Position numbers and translations under genes: made by a program. From the NCBI GenBank assembly GCA_026770615.1, contig MU631469.1, positions 273,917-287,260 on the forward strand: a stretch of 13,344 bases of DNA, in the 5' to 3' direction. A model generated the notes under the pieces. That model was not told the DNA's origin and ran no database searches. It saw only the letters and a list, made by a program, of their open reading frames with translations. This document shows positions 1 through 7,204 of the stretch, in pieces. Position 1 is the stretch's first letter. Each line of letters starts with the position of its first letter. Origin of the DNA: Pavlovales sp. CCMP2436 (taxonomy: Eukaryota; Haptophyta; Pavlovophyceae; Pavlovales).

Positions 1-98
1 AAGCCAGCGCAGCCGACTAAGGCACGCAGCAGGTAATGGGCGACGCAGCGCTCAGACCAGCAAAACATTCAGAACAGTCAGACGCCAGCTTGAATCCC
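1..98 (+). repeat. Left terminal inverted repeat of the MULE
   Basis: The reverse complement of 5287-5380 aligns along this whole stretch. I count four substitutions (near 34, 64 and 86-87) and one 4-nt insertion (GACT near 15-18) in this arm. Weaker similarity (AT-rich, CCCTxTCA then AATATA) continues to about 112. The repeat may continue left of the window. Confidence 0.85.
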
Positions 99-328
99 TA
101 TCAGTCAATATATATAGGACGCCCCTGCGCACGCGGACGGCGCGTACCGTGACGACAACTGGCGCAGCCACAATACCGACCGGGGCGCACGCCTCGGCCA
201 TCACGCACCTAAATGGACGTGAGCGTTGTGTGTGGGGGGGGGAGGGGGGAGGGAACCTGTGGCAATTGCTACGAGTTCACCACCAACCTCACCTCTACCA
301 GCACCATCCCTGCTGCCAGGACTAACGT

Positions 329-535
329 CTGACGTCAACCAAGTCAGTGAGTGAACAACACCTGTTGAACCATGCTGAGCCGCTATATATATACATATGT
401 ATATATATACACACATATATATATATATATATATATAAGATATGTATATATATATATATATATGTATGTATATATATATAGCGGCTCAGCATGATTCAAC
501 AGGTGTTGTTCACTCACTGACTTGGTTGACGTCAG
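329..535. repeat. 207 bp near-perfect palindrome with AT-rich centre
   Basis: The arm at 329-385 (CTGACGTCAACCAAGTCAGT through GAGCCGCT) is matched in reverse complement by 479-535, with one mismatch at the ACC/ATC position near 370. The palindrome continues into TA repeats at 384-480. The DNA could form a cruciform or a long RNA hairpin. No terminal duplication is evident, so it may be a foldback MITE or an internal rearrangement of the MULE. Each arm starts with the palindrome TGACGTCA. Confidence 0.85.
384..480. repeat. (TA)n microsatellite at hairpin centre
   Basis: Almost pure alternating TA with a few CA, CG and AG interruptions. It forms the loop and upper stem of the 329-535 palindrome. 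Its length is likely to vary between individuals and may be misassembled. Confidence 0.9.
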
Positions 536-662
536 GCTGAGGTCGAGCGATCGACCCTAACCCTCATGCACCAGCACTCACACCAAAGGGTGTGAGTGTG
601 TGCGCCCCGGCCCCACGCCCCGCCTCGGCCGCGTCTCGGCCGCTGCAGCCCTGCCGTGGCGG

Positions 663-1345
663 CCGCAGGAAGCAGCATCGTCGTCGTAGCCTTGGTAGCC
701 TTGAGCGGCGTCTCCGCGTGCGGCCCGCCGCCGCGCGCAGCAGCGCCCTCCGCAGCGCGCAAGCACATCCACTTGAGGACCCGAGCGAGACGGGTGGAAG
801 TGCCAGCGAGTACCTCAAGTGGACAGCATCGAGACGCTGCAAGCGCGCACACTGCGGAGGCCGCAGGAAGCAGCATCGTCGTCGCCTTGGTAGCCTTGAG
901 CGGCGTCTCCGCGTGGGGCCCGCCGCCGCGCGCAGCAGCGCCCTCCGCAGCGCGCAAGCACATCCACTTGAGGACCCGAGCGAGACGGGTGGTCGAGAGG
1001 TGCCAGCGAGTACCTCAAGTGGACAGCATCGCGACGCTACGAGCGCGCACACTGCGGCGGCCGCAGGGAGCAGCATCGTCGTCGAAGCCTTGTAGCCTTG
1101 AGCGGCGTCTCCGCGTGCGGCCCGCCGCCGCGCGCAGCAGCACCCACCGCAGCGCGCGACGCACATCCTCTTGAGGACCCGAGCGAGACGGGTGGTCGAG
1201 AGGTGCCAGCGAGTACCTCGAGTGGACAGCATCGCGCCTGTGAGTGCGCGCACACTGCGGTGGCCGCAGAAAGCAGCATCGTCGTCGTAGCCTTCGTAGC
1301 CTTGAGCGGCGTCTCCGCGTGCTGCTCGCCACCGCGCGAAACAGC
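663..1345. repeat. Tandem array, about 3.4 copies of a 198-203 bp unit
   Basis: The anchor CCGCAGGAAGCAGCATCGTC (with small changes) recurs at 663, 861, 1061 and 1264, giving periods of 198, 200 and 203. The fourth copy stops after about 80 bp, near 1345. Each unit holds an inner inverted repeat, for example TCCACTTGAGG at 768-778 facing CCTCAAGTGGA at 813-823, so each unit can fold. The high GC content makes many frames open on both strands, but unit lengths that are not all multiples of three argue against a repeat protein. The array lies subterminally in the MULE. Confidence 0.9.
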
Positions 1346-1509
1346 GCCCGTCACAGGACGTGACAGAAGCAATAGCATGGTGGCGAAGAGCAACATCATG
1401 GTGGCGAGCCAGGCAGCGCCCCCCTCGGGGGGCGCATTTGCAGCTGCACGCTCGCGCAGCACAAAAATATTTTTGGGCAATCTTGGGATCTACTAAAAAT
1501 CAGTATGAC

Positions 1510-1577
1510 CAATAAAAGTACTAATAATCTCAATAAAAGTACTAATAATCTCAATAAAAGTACTAATAATCTCAATA
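1510..1577. repeat. 21 bp direct repeat, three copies plus a stub
   Basis: CAATAAAAGTACTAATAATCT repeats exactly at 1510-1530, 1531-1551 and 1552-1572, followed by CAATA. It marks the switch from GC-rich array to AT-rich sequence. Low complexity, with no coding potential seen. Confidence 0.93.
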
Positions 1578-1613
1578 GGGTACATTGCGAAAAATGATGT
1601 AGCAGTAGCAGTA

Positions 1614-1780
1614 CAGGGGATCGCGGGCAATAAGAAACCGTCGTGTTAAGAAACTGAGCCTCGTTTTTTTGCCCTTCTATAGTAATTTTAACCAAAATTT
1701 AACTATTGTTTGTATGTAATTTGCTGAGAAACTCAGCCTCAGCCCCAAAACCCGCCGTTCTTATTGCCCGCGATCCCCTG
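1614..1780. mobile_element. Tc1/mariner-type MITE, 167 bp, TA target duplication
   Basis: The first 23 bases (1614-1636, starting CAGGGGATCGCGGGCAATAA) are an exact reverse complement of 1758-1780. TA lies immediately outside each end (1612-1613 and 1781-1782). Known: CAGGG-type ends with TA duplication fit MITEs mobilised by Tc1/mariner/pogo-like transposases. The inside is AT-rich and non-coding and contains a second palindrome, GCTGAGAAACTCAGC, at 1722-1736. The superfamily call is an inference from the ends and the TA. Perfect ends suggest a young insertion. Confidence 0.85.
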
Positions 1781-2089
1781 TAATATTAGTATTACAATTA
1801 AATTAGTATTGCTGCATCAATTAATATTACTACTATTACTGATGCGTTGCTTTTTTCTTCTTTGCTACAAATAGCCCGGGTGAATTACGAATTTTGAGCA
1901 GTAGGAAGAGATCATGATATTGGCTTGAGAATTATTTAATTTTTAATTATAACAAGGATTTTTTGTGTGCAAATTTGACACGGACTATTATTGTGATTGA
2001 AGCAAAGATAAACTTTGATCAATAAGTAATGACTCCATGGGTAAAAAAATTCCAAAATAAATAAAAGAGAGAAAAAGGCTATCGCACAC
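1781..2089. other. AT-rich non-coding stretch inside the MULE
   Basis: Markedly lower GC than its surroundings, with runs such as TTAATTTTTAATTATAA near 1938. It follows the last recognisable transposase exon on the minus strand. The minus frame after exon 5 happens to stay open to a TAA near 1990, but the composition is intron-like or UTR-like. I see no gene, and no SWIM zinc finger that would complete the transposase. Confidence 0.6.
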
Positions 2090-4484
2090 CTCGGGCACAA
2101 GGATCTTTTCGAGCTCGTCGCGCACTACGATGCTGACGCACGCCCCGGCGTCCTACGTGCAGGGGAAACAAATGTGCGCGGAAGAGAGTTTGAGTGAGGA
2201 TCCGCGTGTGGCCGATGGTCAGAGGCGCGGGGCGGGGCAGCCTCACCTGCGTGAGAACGCGGCGGTGCACACTAATAAACTTGCGAACGAAGCGGATCCT
2301 CTCGAACTCGGAGAGTTTCTCAAGCAGCTTGGCTAGCTCGTCTGAGGCGCTGATGATCTCGCAGAGCGCGCTGTGAATCGCCTCAGCGCGCTGTGTGGAG
2401 TGCACGTCCAGCGTCAGGTGCGCTCACGTCCAGCGCGCACAAAAGCGCTCGGACCGCGTGCCCAGGACCCGGGGCCACTCGAAGGCGAGCGTGCGCGTCT
2501 TTTCGTCGCAGTGTGTGGACGCCTGCGCGAGCGGTGAGCTCGTCCCACTCTGTTGTTGCGCGGGCGGGCGGGCGGGGGGGGGGGGGGGAAGGGGCATGAG
2601 CTGGCGGTATGTGCGCTCGGATCGGACCGGGGGTGCACGGCGGGATGCAGCTCGCGCGGCTCAGCTTACCGAAGTTTTCGCGGGTGCAGATGTCCGACAG
2701 CTTGGCGATGCGCCAGAATCTGTTGACGAAGGCGCGCCACGCCAAGCGGTCCGCGCCAAAGAGCTTACTCGTGTGCTTGAGCTTACTCATGTGCTTGAAG
2801 AGGTTGGTGTAAATGTGGTAGAGGCAGAAGAGGTGCACGGTGCCGTCGCCGAAGATCAGCGCGATCGCGCTGTGCATGCCCAGGTCGCCGTCAGTGAAGA
2901 TGACCGTTGGCGCCCCGAGGTGCTTTTTGAACTGCGCGAAAGCCCAAATGAAGGCCTCCTTCGGCTCACCTGGCGGGACCTATTATTATTATTATTATTA
3001 TTGAAGTTATTACGATCATTATTATTGTTCGTACCATCATTATTACCATCATAATCCTGAATTTTATAAGGAGAAGGGGAGAGAGCTCAAGTCTTAAAAC
3101 ACACATACACACATAAAATAGACCAACAAAATACCAGGGAGAAGGCGATGATCTGCGTGTCGCCGTTGTGGTCGACCATCGTCCAGCAGCCGAGCTTGAG
3201 CTTGTACTTGTTCGTCCCATGCTTGGTGTCGTAAAGCACGCACTTCGCCTCGCGCAGCGAGCTGTAGTTCTTGAGCCCGTTTTCGTTGACCCAGAACACA
3301 GACTCGAGCTCGCCCTCCTTGCTGAGCTGCACCTCGTAAGGGAGGCCCAGCTCGACCTCGCGCTTCTTGAGCTCTGCTAAGAACTTTTCCGCGTCGAACT
3401 CGTTGGCCTCGACCCCGTCGCGGCAGAAGGTGATATACACGTCTATAGGTTGAGGGAAAGGGGGTAAGGGTGAGGATGAGGGTGAGGGTGAGGGTAGGTT
3501 AGGACTGGTGTTGGGGTTCGAGGATTGGTGTTGGAGGTGTGCGCACTTACCGTTCAGCGTCCACGTCACCGGGAGGCCCTGCTTGTTGGCCTCGGATTTC
3601 AGCACCCGGTCGATAGTTGCGCCCGAGAGGCCGGCACGCCGGTTGATCTCCGCCATTTCGACAAACTGAGGCGGGATCTTGACCCCCGTGGGAAGGGCAA
3701 TCCCGGCGTTGTTGTTGACTGCGGTGAGCGTCATGTCGAACTCGTGCTGCGAGTGCGCGTTGTTCACGTGGAGCACCGCCCAGCCCTGCTTGGTGTCCTC
3801 GAGGTGGAAGCGGAAGTTGCACTTTGACCCATGCTCGCTCATGCACGATGATTTCCCCACGCCCGTCGACAGCGAGCTCGTCGCCTTGCTGAACGAGCAG
3901 TAGAGGTAGCCCTTGCGGCCGGCTTTGGTCGTGGCCGCCCTGAGCTTGCCGCACTTGACGAGCTTGCCGCACTTGACGAGCTTGAAGCCCTTGATCGACA
4001 CCCACTGTTGCAGCGCAGCTCTTGCATGCTCGAAGGACTCCCACGGATCCTCCGGCAGGTCGGTGGGGCGGTCCATCACATTGCTAAACTGCGCGTTGAC
4101 CGCCTCGTAGGTGCGGCGCACATTCACGGGCGCCAGGGGTTCCTCGGCCGGCGTCGTGCGCTGCGTCCCCGGCGCGAGCGACGTGCGGAGCGGCGACGAT
4201 CCTGCGGACAGCGAGCGGGGGCGGAGCGTCTCGAGGCGCGGCGATCTGAGCGGCGACGCAGCCCGCAGCGGCGACGCAGCAAGCGCGGCGACGAGCGGAG
4301 TGGCGACACCGTCGACAAAGGGAGCGATGAGCGGCCCGGCGACAGTGCCGGCGGCCGCGCCGGCGAAGCCTCGCGCCACAGCGACGAGCGGCGCAGCGAG
4401 AGAGCGAAAGGGGCGACTCGGCGGCCGGCGCGCTGCGCGCCGGCACCGGTGCGGCCACCGGCGCGCTCCTGCCAAAGAGTCCAC
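2090..4484 (-). CDS. FAR1-related MULE transposase, multi-exon, 3' part degenerate
   Basis: Predicted exons (minus): 4484-3551, 3442-3135, 2979-2670, about 2549-2247, 2152-2090. Introns 3443-3550, 2980-3134, 2550-2669 and 2153-2246 all begin GT and end AG. Exons 1-3 join in frame to about 517 residues. The first 125 residues are Ala/Arg/Pro-rich. Residues about 145-250 are FAR1-like, with candidate ligands C196, C214, C222, H244 and H247. The MULE catalytic core follows: D383 in LYDTKHGTNKY, D444 in IFTDGDLGMHS, then CLYH with H469. Exon 4 keeps the STQRAEAIHS block holding the likely third acidic residue. Odd: the frame that resembles the family in exon 4 does not follow the exon 3 phase, and it contains TGA at 2424-2426 where a Trp codon would fit. 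No SWIM finger is found after exon 5. An 18-bp duplication adds six residues at 170-180. The start is uncertain; another frame has ATG at 4542. Known role: binds the inverted repeats and cuts and joins DNA in the nucleus. Confidence 0.78.
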
Positions 4485-4573
4485 GCCCGAGCCCGGCGAA
4501 CATCGCGCTCGCGTGATCTCTGCACACAGTGCCCAGGGCCAACGATCTCCGATTAGTACGCTGTCGCGGAGAT

Positions 4574-4637
4574 CGTCTCTAAATTAGACCGTCTCGGGCT
4601 AGTTATTCCGAGACCGTCTCGAAATTAGACGGTCTCG
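4574..4637. repeat. Two 23 bp repeats with GAGAC/GTCTC palindromes
   Basis: CGTCTCTAAATTAGACCGTCTCG (4574-4596) recurs at 4615-4637 with two substitutions, 41 bp apart. CGAGACCGTCTCG at 4609-4621 is an odd-centred perfect palindrome. The pair lies 90-150 bp upstream of the transposase start, on the subterminal side of the MULE. It could be a promoter or a transposase-binding site; this is an inference. Confidence 0.75.
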
Positions 4638-4791
4638 CATTACGGAAGCCGTGCTTGAAGGCGCGCGGCGCGCGCCGAGCTCGGGCGGCCGCGGCAGGGC
4701 AAGTGAGTCCGAGACGTCCGGGGCGGGTTCCGCGCTTGCGCCGGCATCCGCGGCGGCCTCCCCGCCTCGCCCGCGGCCCCCCCGCGGCGCG

Positions 4792-4884
4792 CTAGCGGAA
4801 CTTGCTTTCCACTAGCGTGAGCTCCGGCCGCCCGCTACTGTAGCGGAAAGTTCAAGGCGCTAAAAATCCCACGCTAGCGGAAAG
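4792..4884. repeat. Cluster of CTAGCGGAA-type short repeats
   Basis: The motif (C)TAGCGGAAAG or close variants occurs at 4792-4800, about 4841-4850 and 4874-4884. The inverted form CTTTCCACTAGCGTG is at 4805-4819 and pairs with CACGCTAGCGGAAAG at 4870-4884 with one mismatch. Repeated subterminal motifs are common near the ends of DNA transposons, but the binding role is inferred. Confidence 0.7.
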
Positions 4885-5286
4885 TAATTCCGCTCTCAGA
4901 GCCTCTGACGGGGCCCTAACTATTCAGTCGGCGGAAACGTTGGTGAAGGCCTACAGTACATATGTAACTTTCGTGACAGCGTTGAAAAACACTCCGATCC
5001 AGGGATGGACCCAGATCAGACTCCGTTTTATGATCTGGACGGTCATCCTACTCACCCTGGGAGGATACGTGTGCGAAACTGCTATTTTTAATACAGCGGG
5101 TTTGCTTAATAACAATTATGCTATTATTACCTGCGGGACCCTCTGCAATATCTGTTCCGGACCACGGAGTGGGCTGCGCCCGTGAGTATGGACTATGGAT
5201 CCGTGTTCAATGATCAGAAGATAGTAAGCTACCACGATAAATGTGCCATTTTCGTTATTGCTGCATATTAGTTTATATTTATGAAA
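4885..5286. other. Subterminal MULE sequence without a gene
   Basis: Moderate GC. A plus-strand open frame at 4940-5185 begins with GTG, has no recognisable domain and ends inside a non-coding context, so I do not call it. Nothing else stands out before the right inverted repeat. Confidence 0.5.
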
Positions 5287-5380
5287 GGGATTCAAGCATG
5301 CGTCTGACTGTTCTGAATGTTGTGCTGGTCTGAGCGCTGCGTCGCCCATTGCCTGCTGCGTGCCTTGGCTGCGCTGGCTT
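5287..5380 (-). repeat. Right terminal inverted repeat of the MULE
   Basis: Reverse complement of 1-98 with four substitutions and lacking a 4-nt insertion. The similarity cannot be followed beyond 5380 because the partner sequence lies left of the window. Confidence 0.85.
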
Positions 5381-5527
5381 GGGCGCAATAACAGGTGGCT
5401 CAGCAGTGTGCGACAGGAGACCCGCGTTCACTCACAGACGAGATCATTTGGGTCAAAATCCGAATTATTGGCCAGTCCGGGGGGAAATTCGAGAAAAGTC
5501 CGGTGAAAATCTTACGGAGCAACTCAG

Positions 5528-5626
5528 GAACCGGAGGTGGTGCCGCGGAGTTTGTTGCAGATTCGAGAATGGAGCACCACCCCACTCACGAATCTGCAAC
5601 TGACTCCGCGGCACCACTTCGGGAAC
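5528..5626. repeat. Hairpin with about 44 bp arms
   Basis: 5528-5571 (starting GGAACCGGAGGTGGTGCCGC) is matched in reverse complement by 5583-5626. There is a 20 bp core around GTGGTGCCGCGGAGT, a second block TTGCAGATTCG, and a few mismatches, with an 11 bp loop. It lies just outside the MULE. It may be a small foldback element or a structured RNA. No target duplication is clear. Confidence 0.82.
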
Positions 5627-6115
5627 CGTGACTTTCTTTTCACTTCCGATCGCTGAGAATCGGAAATGTTTGTTAACACGAAGTATGTTGTCCACCCTAG
5701 GGGCACCTGAGGCACACGAGGTGGGCTCCGACCGTCGAGGAGGGCTCTTTCAACATCTGCTATCGACACTTAGCGCGCAGGGGTGACCAGTGTCTACTTC
5801 TTCGTCCCGGCCACCACTTTTCCCCCTCCTCAGTGCGGAATCGCGCCACTAATTCGGCTTTTGACCCATTTTATTATTTCATATTTATATCCTTATTAAT
5901 TAATTGAACTTTTTGCGGATAGGAAGACCTCGGATGCTGCGTTCCTGCCACGCGTGCGACCTGGCGCAGGCAAAGCGGCCGCCAGCGCGCCAGCCGATCG
6001 GAGCAAGCGGGCGCAGCTCCCATCGCAGCCCAAGAGAATTCCGGGGCCGCGAACCTCGGACGACGCCCGCAGGGCTGAGGCTGTGGCGCGTGACAACTCG
6101 GCGAGCCGGCGCGGC
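5627..6115. other. Intergenic region, 3' side of the thioredoxin-like gene
   Basis: No supported gene. An open minus frame covering 5896-6531 is Arg/Ser-rich and overlaps the thioredoxin-like gene out of frame, so it is treated as a shadow. An AT-rich island at about 5868-5912 (TTAATTAATTAATT) lies 200 bp past the stop codon of the minus-strand gene and could be a 3' flank or scaffold region. Confidence 0.5.
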
Positions 6116-6772
6116 CTAGCGCCGTCTCGACCCATCCATCGCCGCCATTGCGCGCATTTCCTCCGCCAGCTCCCGCTTCTCCTCCATCGCCTCCCTGCCG
6201 CGCTCTCGCAAGTTGCCGATGATGCCCTGTGTCTTGGCTCCCTCCGCAGACTTAAATTTGGCGGGGGGCGCGAGGAAGGGCGCGCACGCCTTGCCCTCCG
6301 CCCAAGCCTTGAGGTTCTCGGAGGTGGTGGCGCCGCAGATCCAGCGGCGGGTCTTCTTGTTGTAAAAGAAGGGGACGCCGCCGCAGCCCGCCTTGGAGTC
6401 GCAGATCTGCCGCAGCTTCTCATTCTCAGGCTTCGACCACGTCTCGAAGCGGCGGATCTTGACGCCCGTCCTCTTCTCCAGCTTCTTGATTTCCTTGTAC
6501 ATGTACTCGCACATCTCGCAGTCGTTGCCATAGAAGCAGACGAGGTGCGACTTCGTGTTCGGGTCCTTTTTGTAGCACTCCGTCAGGAATGGCGAGCCCT
6601 CGGGGAGCGGGGAAGGCCCGCGGCTGAATATGCCCGCGAGCTCGGGCTGTACCGAGACGCGCGACGACTGCGCGCGCGAGCCGCCGCCGTCAGAGCCACC
6701 CGCCCCGGCAGACACGAACGGGAGCAGCAGCGCGAGCAGTGCTCCACCCCCGAGAAGCTCTCGCGCCATCAT
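6116..6772 (-). CDS. Secretory thioredoxin-fold protein with CEMC motif
   Basis: 218 residues in one exon. Residues 1-22 are a signal-peptide-like stretch (hydrophobic ALLALLLPFVSA core), followed by a Gly/Ser-rich linker to about 60. Residues 74-160 read as a thioredoxin/glutaredoxin-like fold: a beta strand HLVCFYGND, the redox pair C85-E-M-C88 at the start of a helix, a second strand KIRRFETW, and GGVPFFYN with the likely cis-proline P134, ending in a short helix (SENLKAWAEG). Extra cysteines at C124, C130, C146 and C163 are present. The C-terminus (180-218) is a charged helix rich in Glu and Arg. Inferred role: disulfide exchange in the ER, secretory path or plastid envelope; the substrate is unknown. 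It has two adjacent ATGs and ends with TAG. The family call rests on motif order only; no exact name is recognised. Confidence 0.82.
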   Translation of the reverse strand: MMARELLGGGALLALLLPFVSAGAGGSDGGGSRAQSSRVSVQPELAGIFSRGPSPLPEGSPFLTECYKKDPNTKSHLVCFYGNDCEMCEYMYKEIKKLEKRTGVKIRRFETWSKPENEKLRQICDSKAGCGGVPFFYNKKTRRWICGATTSENLKAWAEGKACAPFLAPPAKFKSAEGAKTQGIIGNLRERGREAMEEKRELAEEMRAMAAMDGSRRR

Positions 6773-7204
6773 CTCGCGCCAAGAACTACGTCTCTCGTCG
6801 TTCTTGGACGACGATGGCTGCCACGACGAAGGCCACTTTAAAAGAACTACAGTTCGACATCATTTTTTTTAACTGTTATGTTATGATGCCCCTTCTACCG
6901 CCGGGTGCGCAGTCTCTGCGTCCAGGAGGCCTCGGTTGTCAGCGTCTGATCGTCACTCTGTTCTTAGCCTCAGCATCACCATGCGGTGATACTGGTGCGC
7001 CGGCAGAGCTCTGAGCAGCCGATTTCGTTCGAGTTTGGTTGAAGATGGGTTCCACTATGGTGGCTCGACGGGTAGCCACGTGCAGCGACGCAGCCCTCAG
7101 TGCGCCGCATGCCAGTGAAAGTCATAGGGACGATTGCGGTGCCGAAGCATCTCCCGCAGATGCCAGTTGCGAGATGGGTAGCGGTGAGGTCGTCGGGTCG
7201 AGCG
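6773..7204. other. Intergenic region with putative promoter of the thioredoxin-like gene
   Basis: Between two minus-strand genes. Read on the minus strand, GTAGTTCTT occurs twice upstream of the start (plus-strand AAGAACTAC at 6780-6788 and 6842-6850). A TTTTAAAG sequence lies about 65-70 bases upstream of the ATG and might serve as a TATA-like site. The rest shows no ORF with domain content, though it must contain the 3' end of the neighbouring gene. Confidence 0.4.

Larger units (their letters stand above)
1..5380 (-). mobile_element. Mutator-like (MULE) DNA transposon with terminal inverted repeats
   Basis: Seen: an inverted repeat of about 94 bp at 1-98 and 5287-5380 brackets a minus-strand gene for a FAR1/MULE-type transposase. 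Known: MULEs typically have long terminal inverted repeats of roughly 100 bp or more, a single transposase gene, and 8-11 bp target duplications. Inferred: this is a MULE of about 5.4 kb. The left repeat starts at the first base of the window, so the true left end and the target duplication cannot be seen, and the element could extend further on both sides. It carries nested repeats and a smaller MITE. The transposase has probable disabling changes in exon 4, so the copy is likely non-autonomous now. Confidence 0.68.

Noticed and set aside
551..565. Telomere-like CCCTAACCCT
   Set aside because: Only about two units, and no extension.
663..1345. CRISPR-like array
   Set aside because: The repeat is about 200 bp and continuous, without unique spacers, and the context is eukaryotic.
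592..1496. Several long open frames on both strands across the 200 bp array
   Set aside because: They are products of GC-rich repeats with few stops. The composition is Arg/Ala/Ser-rich in every frame, no domain is seen, and unit lengths are not consistently multiples of three.
2424..2426. Alternative genetic code with TGA as Trp
   Set aside because: It would fit the transposase site, but the retroelement TGA and TAG sites do not suit the same reading, and the two likely host genes end normally with TAG. Decay is simpler.
2395..3054. Plus-strand open frame of 219 codons
   Set aside because: It is antisense to transposase exons 3 and 4 and crosses introns and a poly-G run. No domain is recognised.
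3547..4044. Minus-strand open frame of 165 codons
   Set aside because: It overlaps transposase exon 1 in another frame, and the exon 1 frame carries the FAR1-like motifs.
4940..5185. Plus-strand 81-codon frame with hydrophobic segments
   Set aside because: GTG start, no domain, and located in the subterminal part of a transposon.
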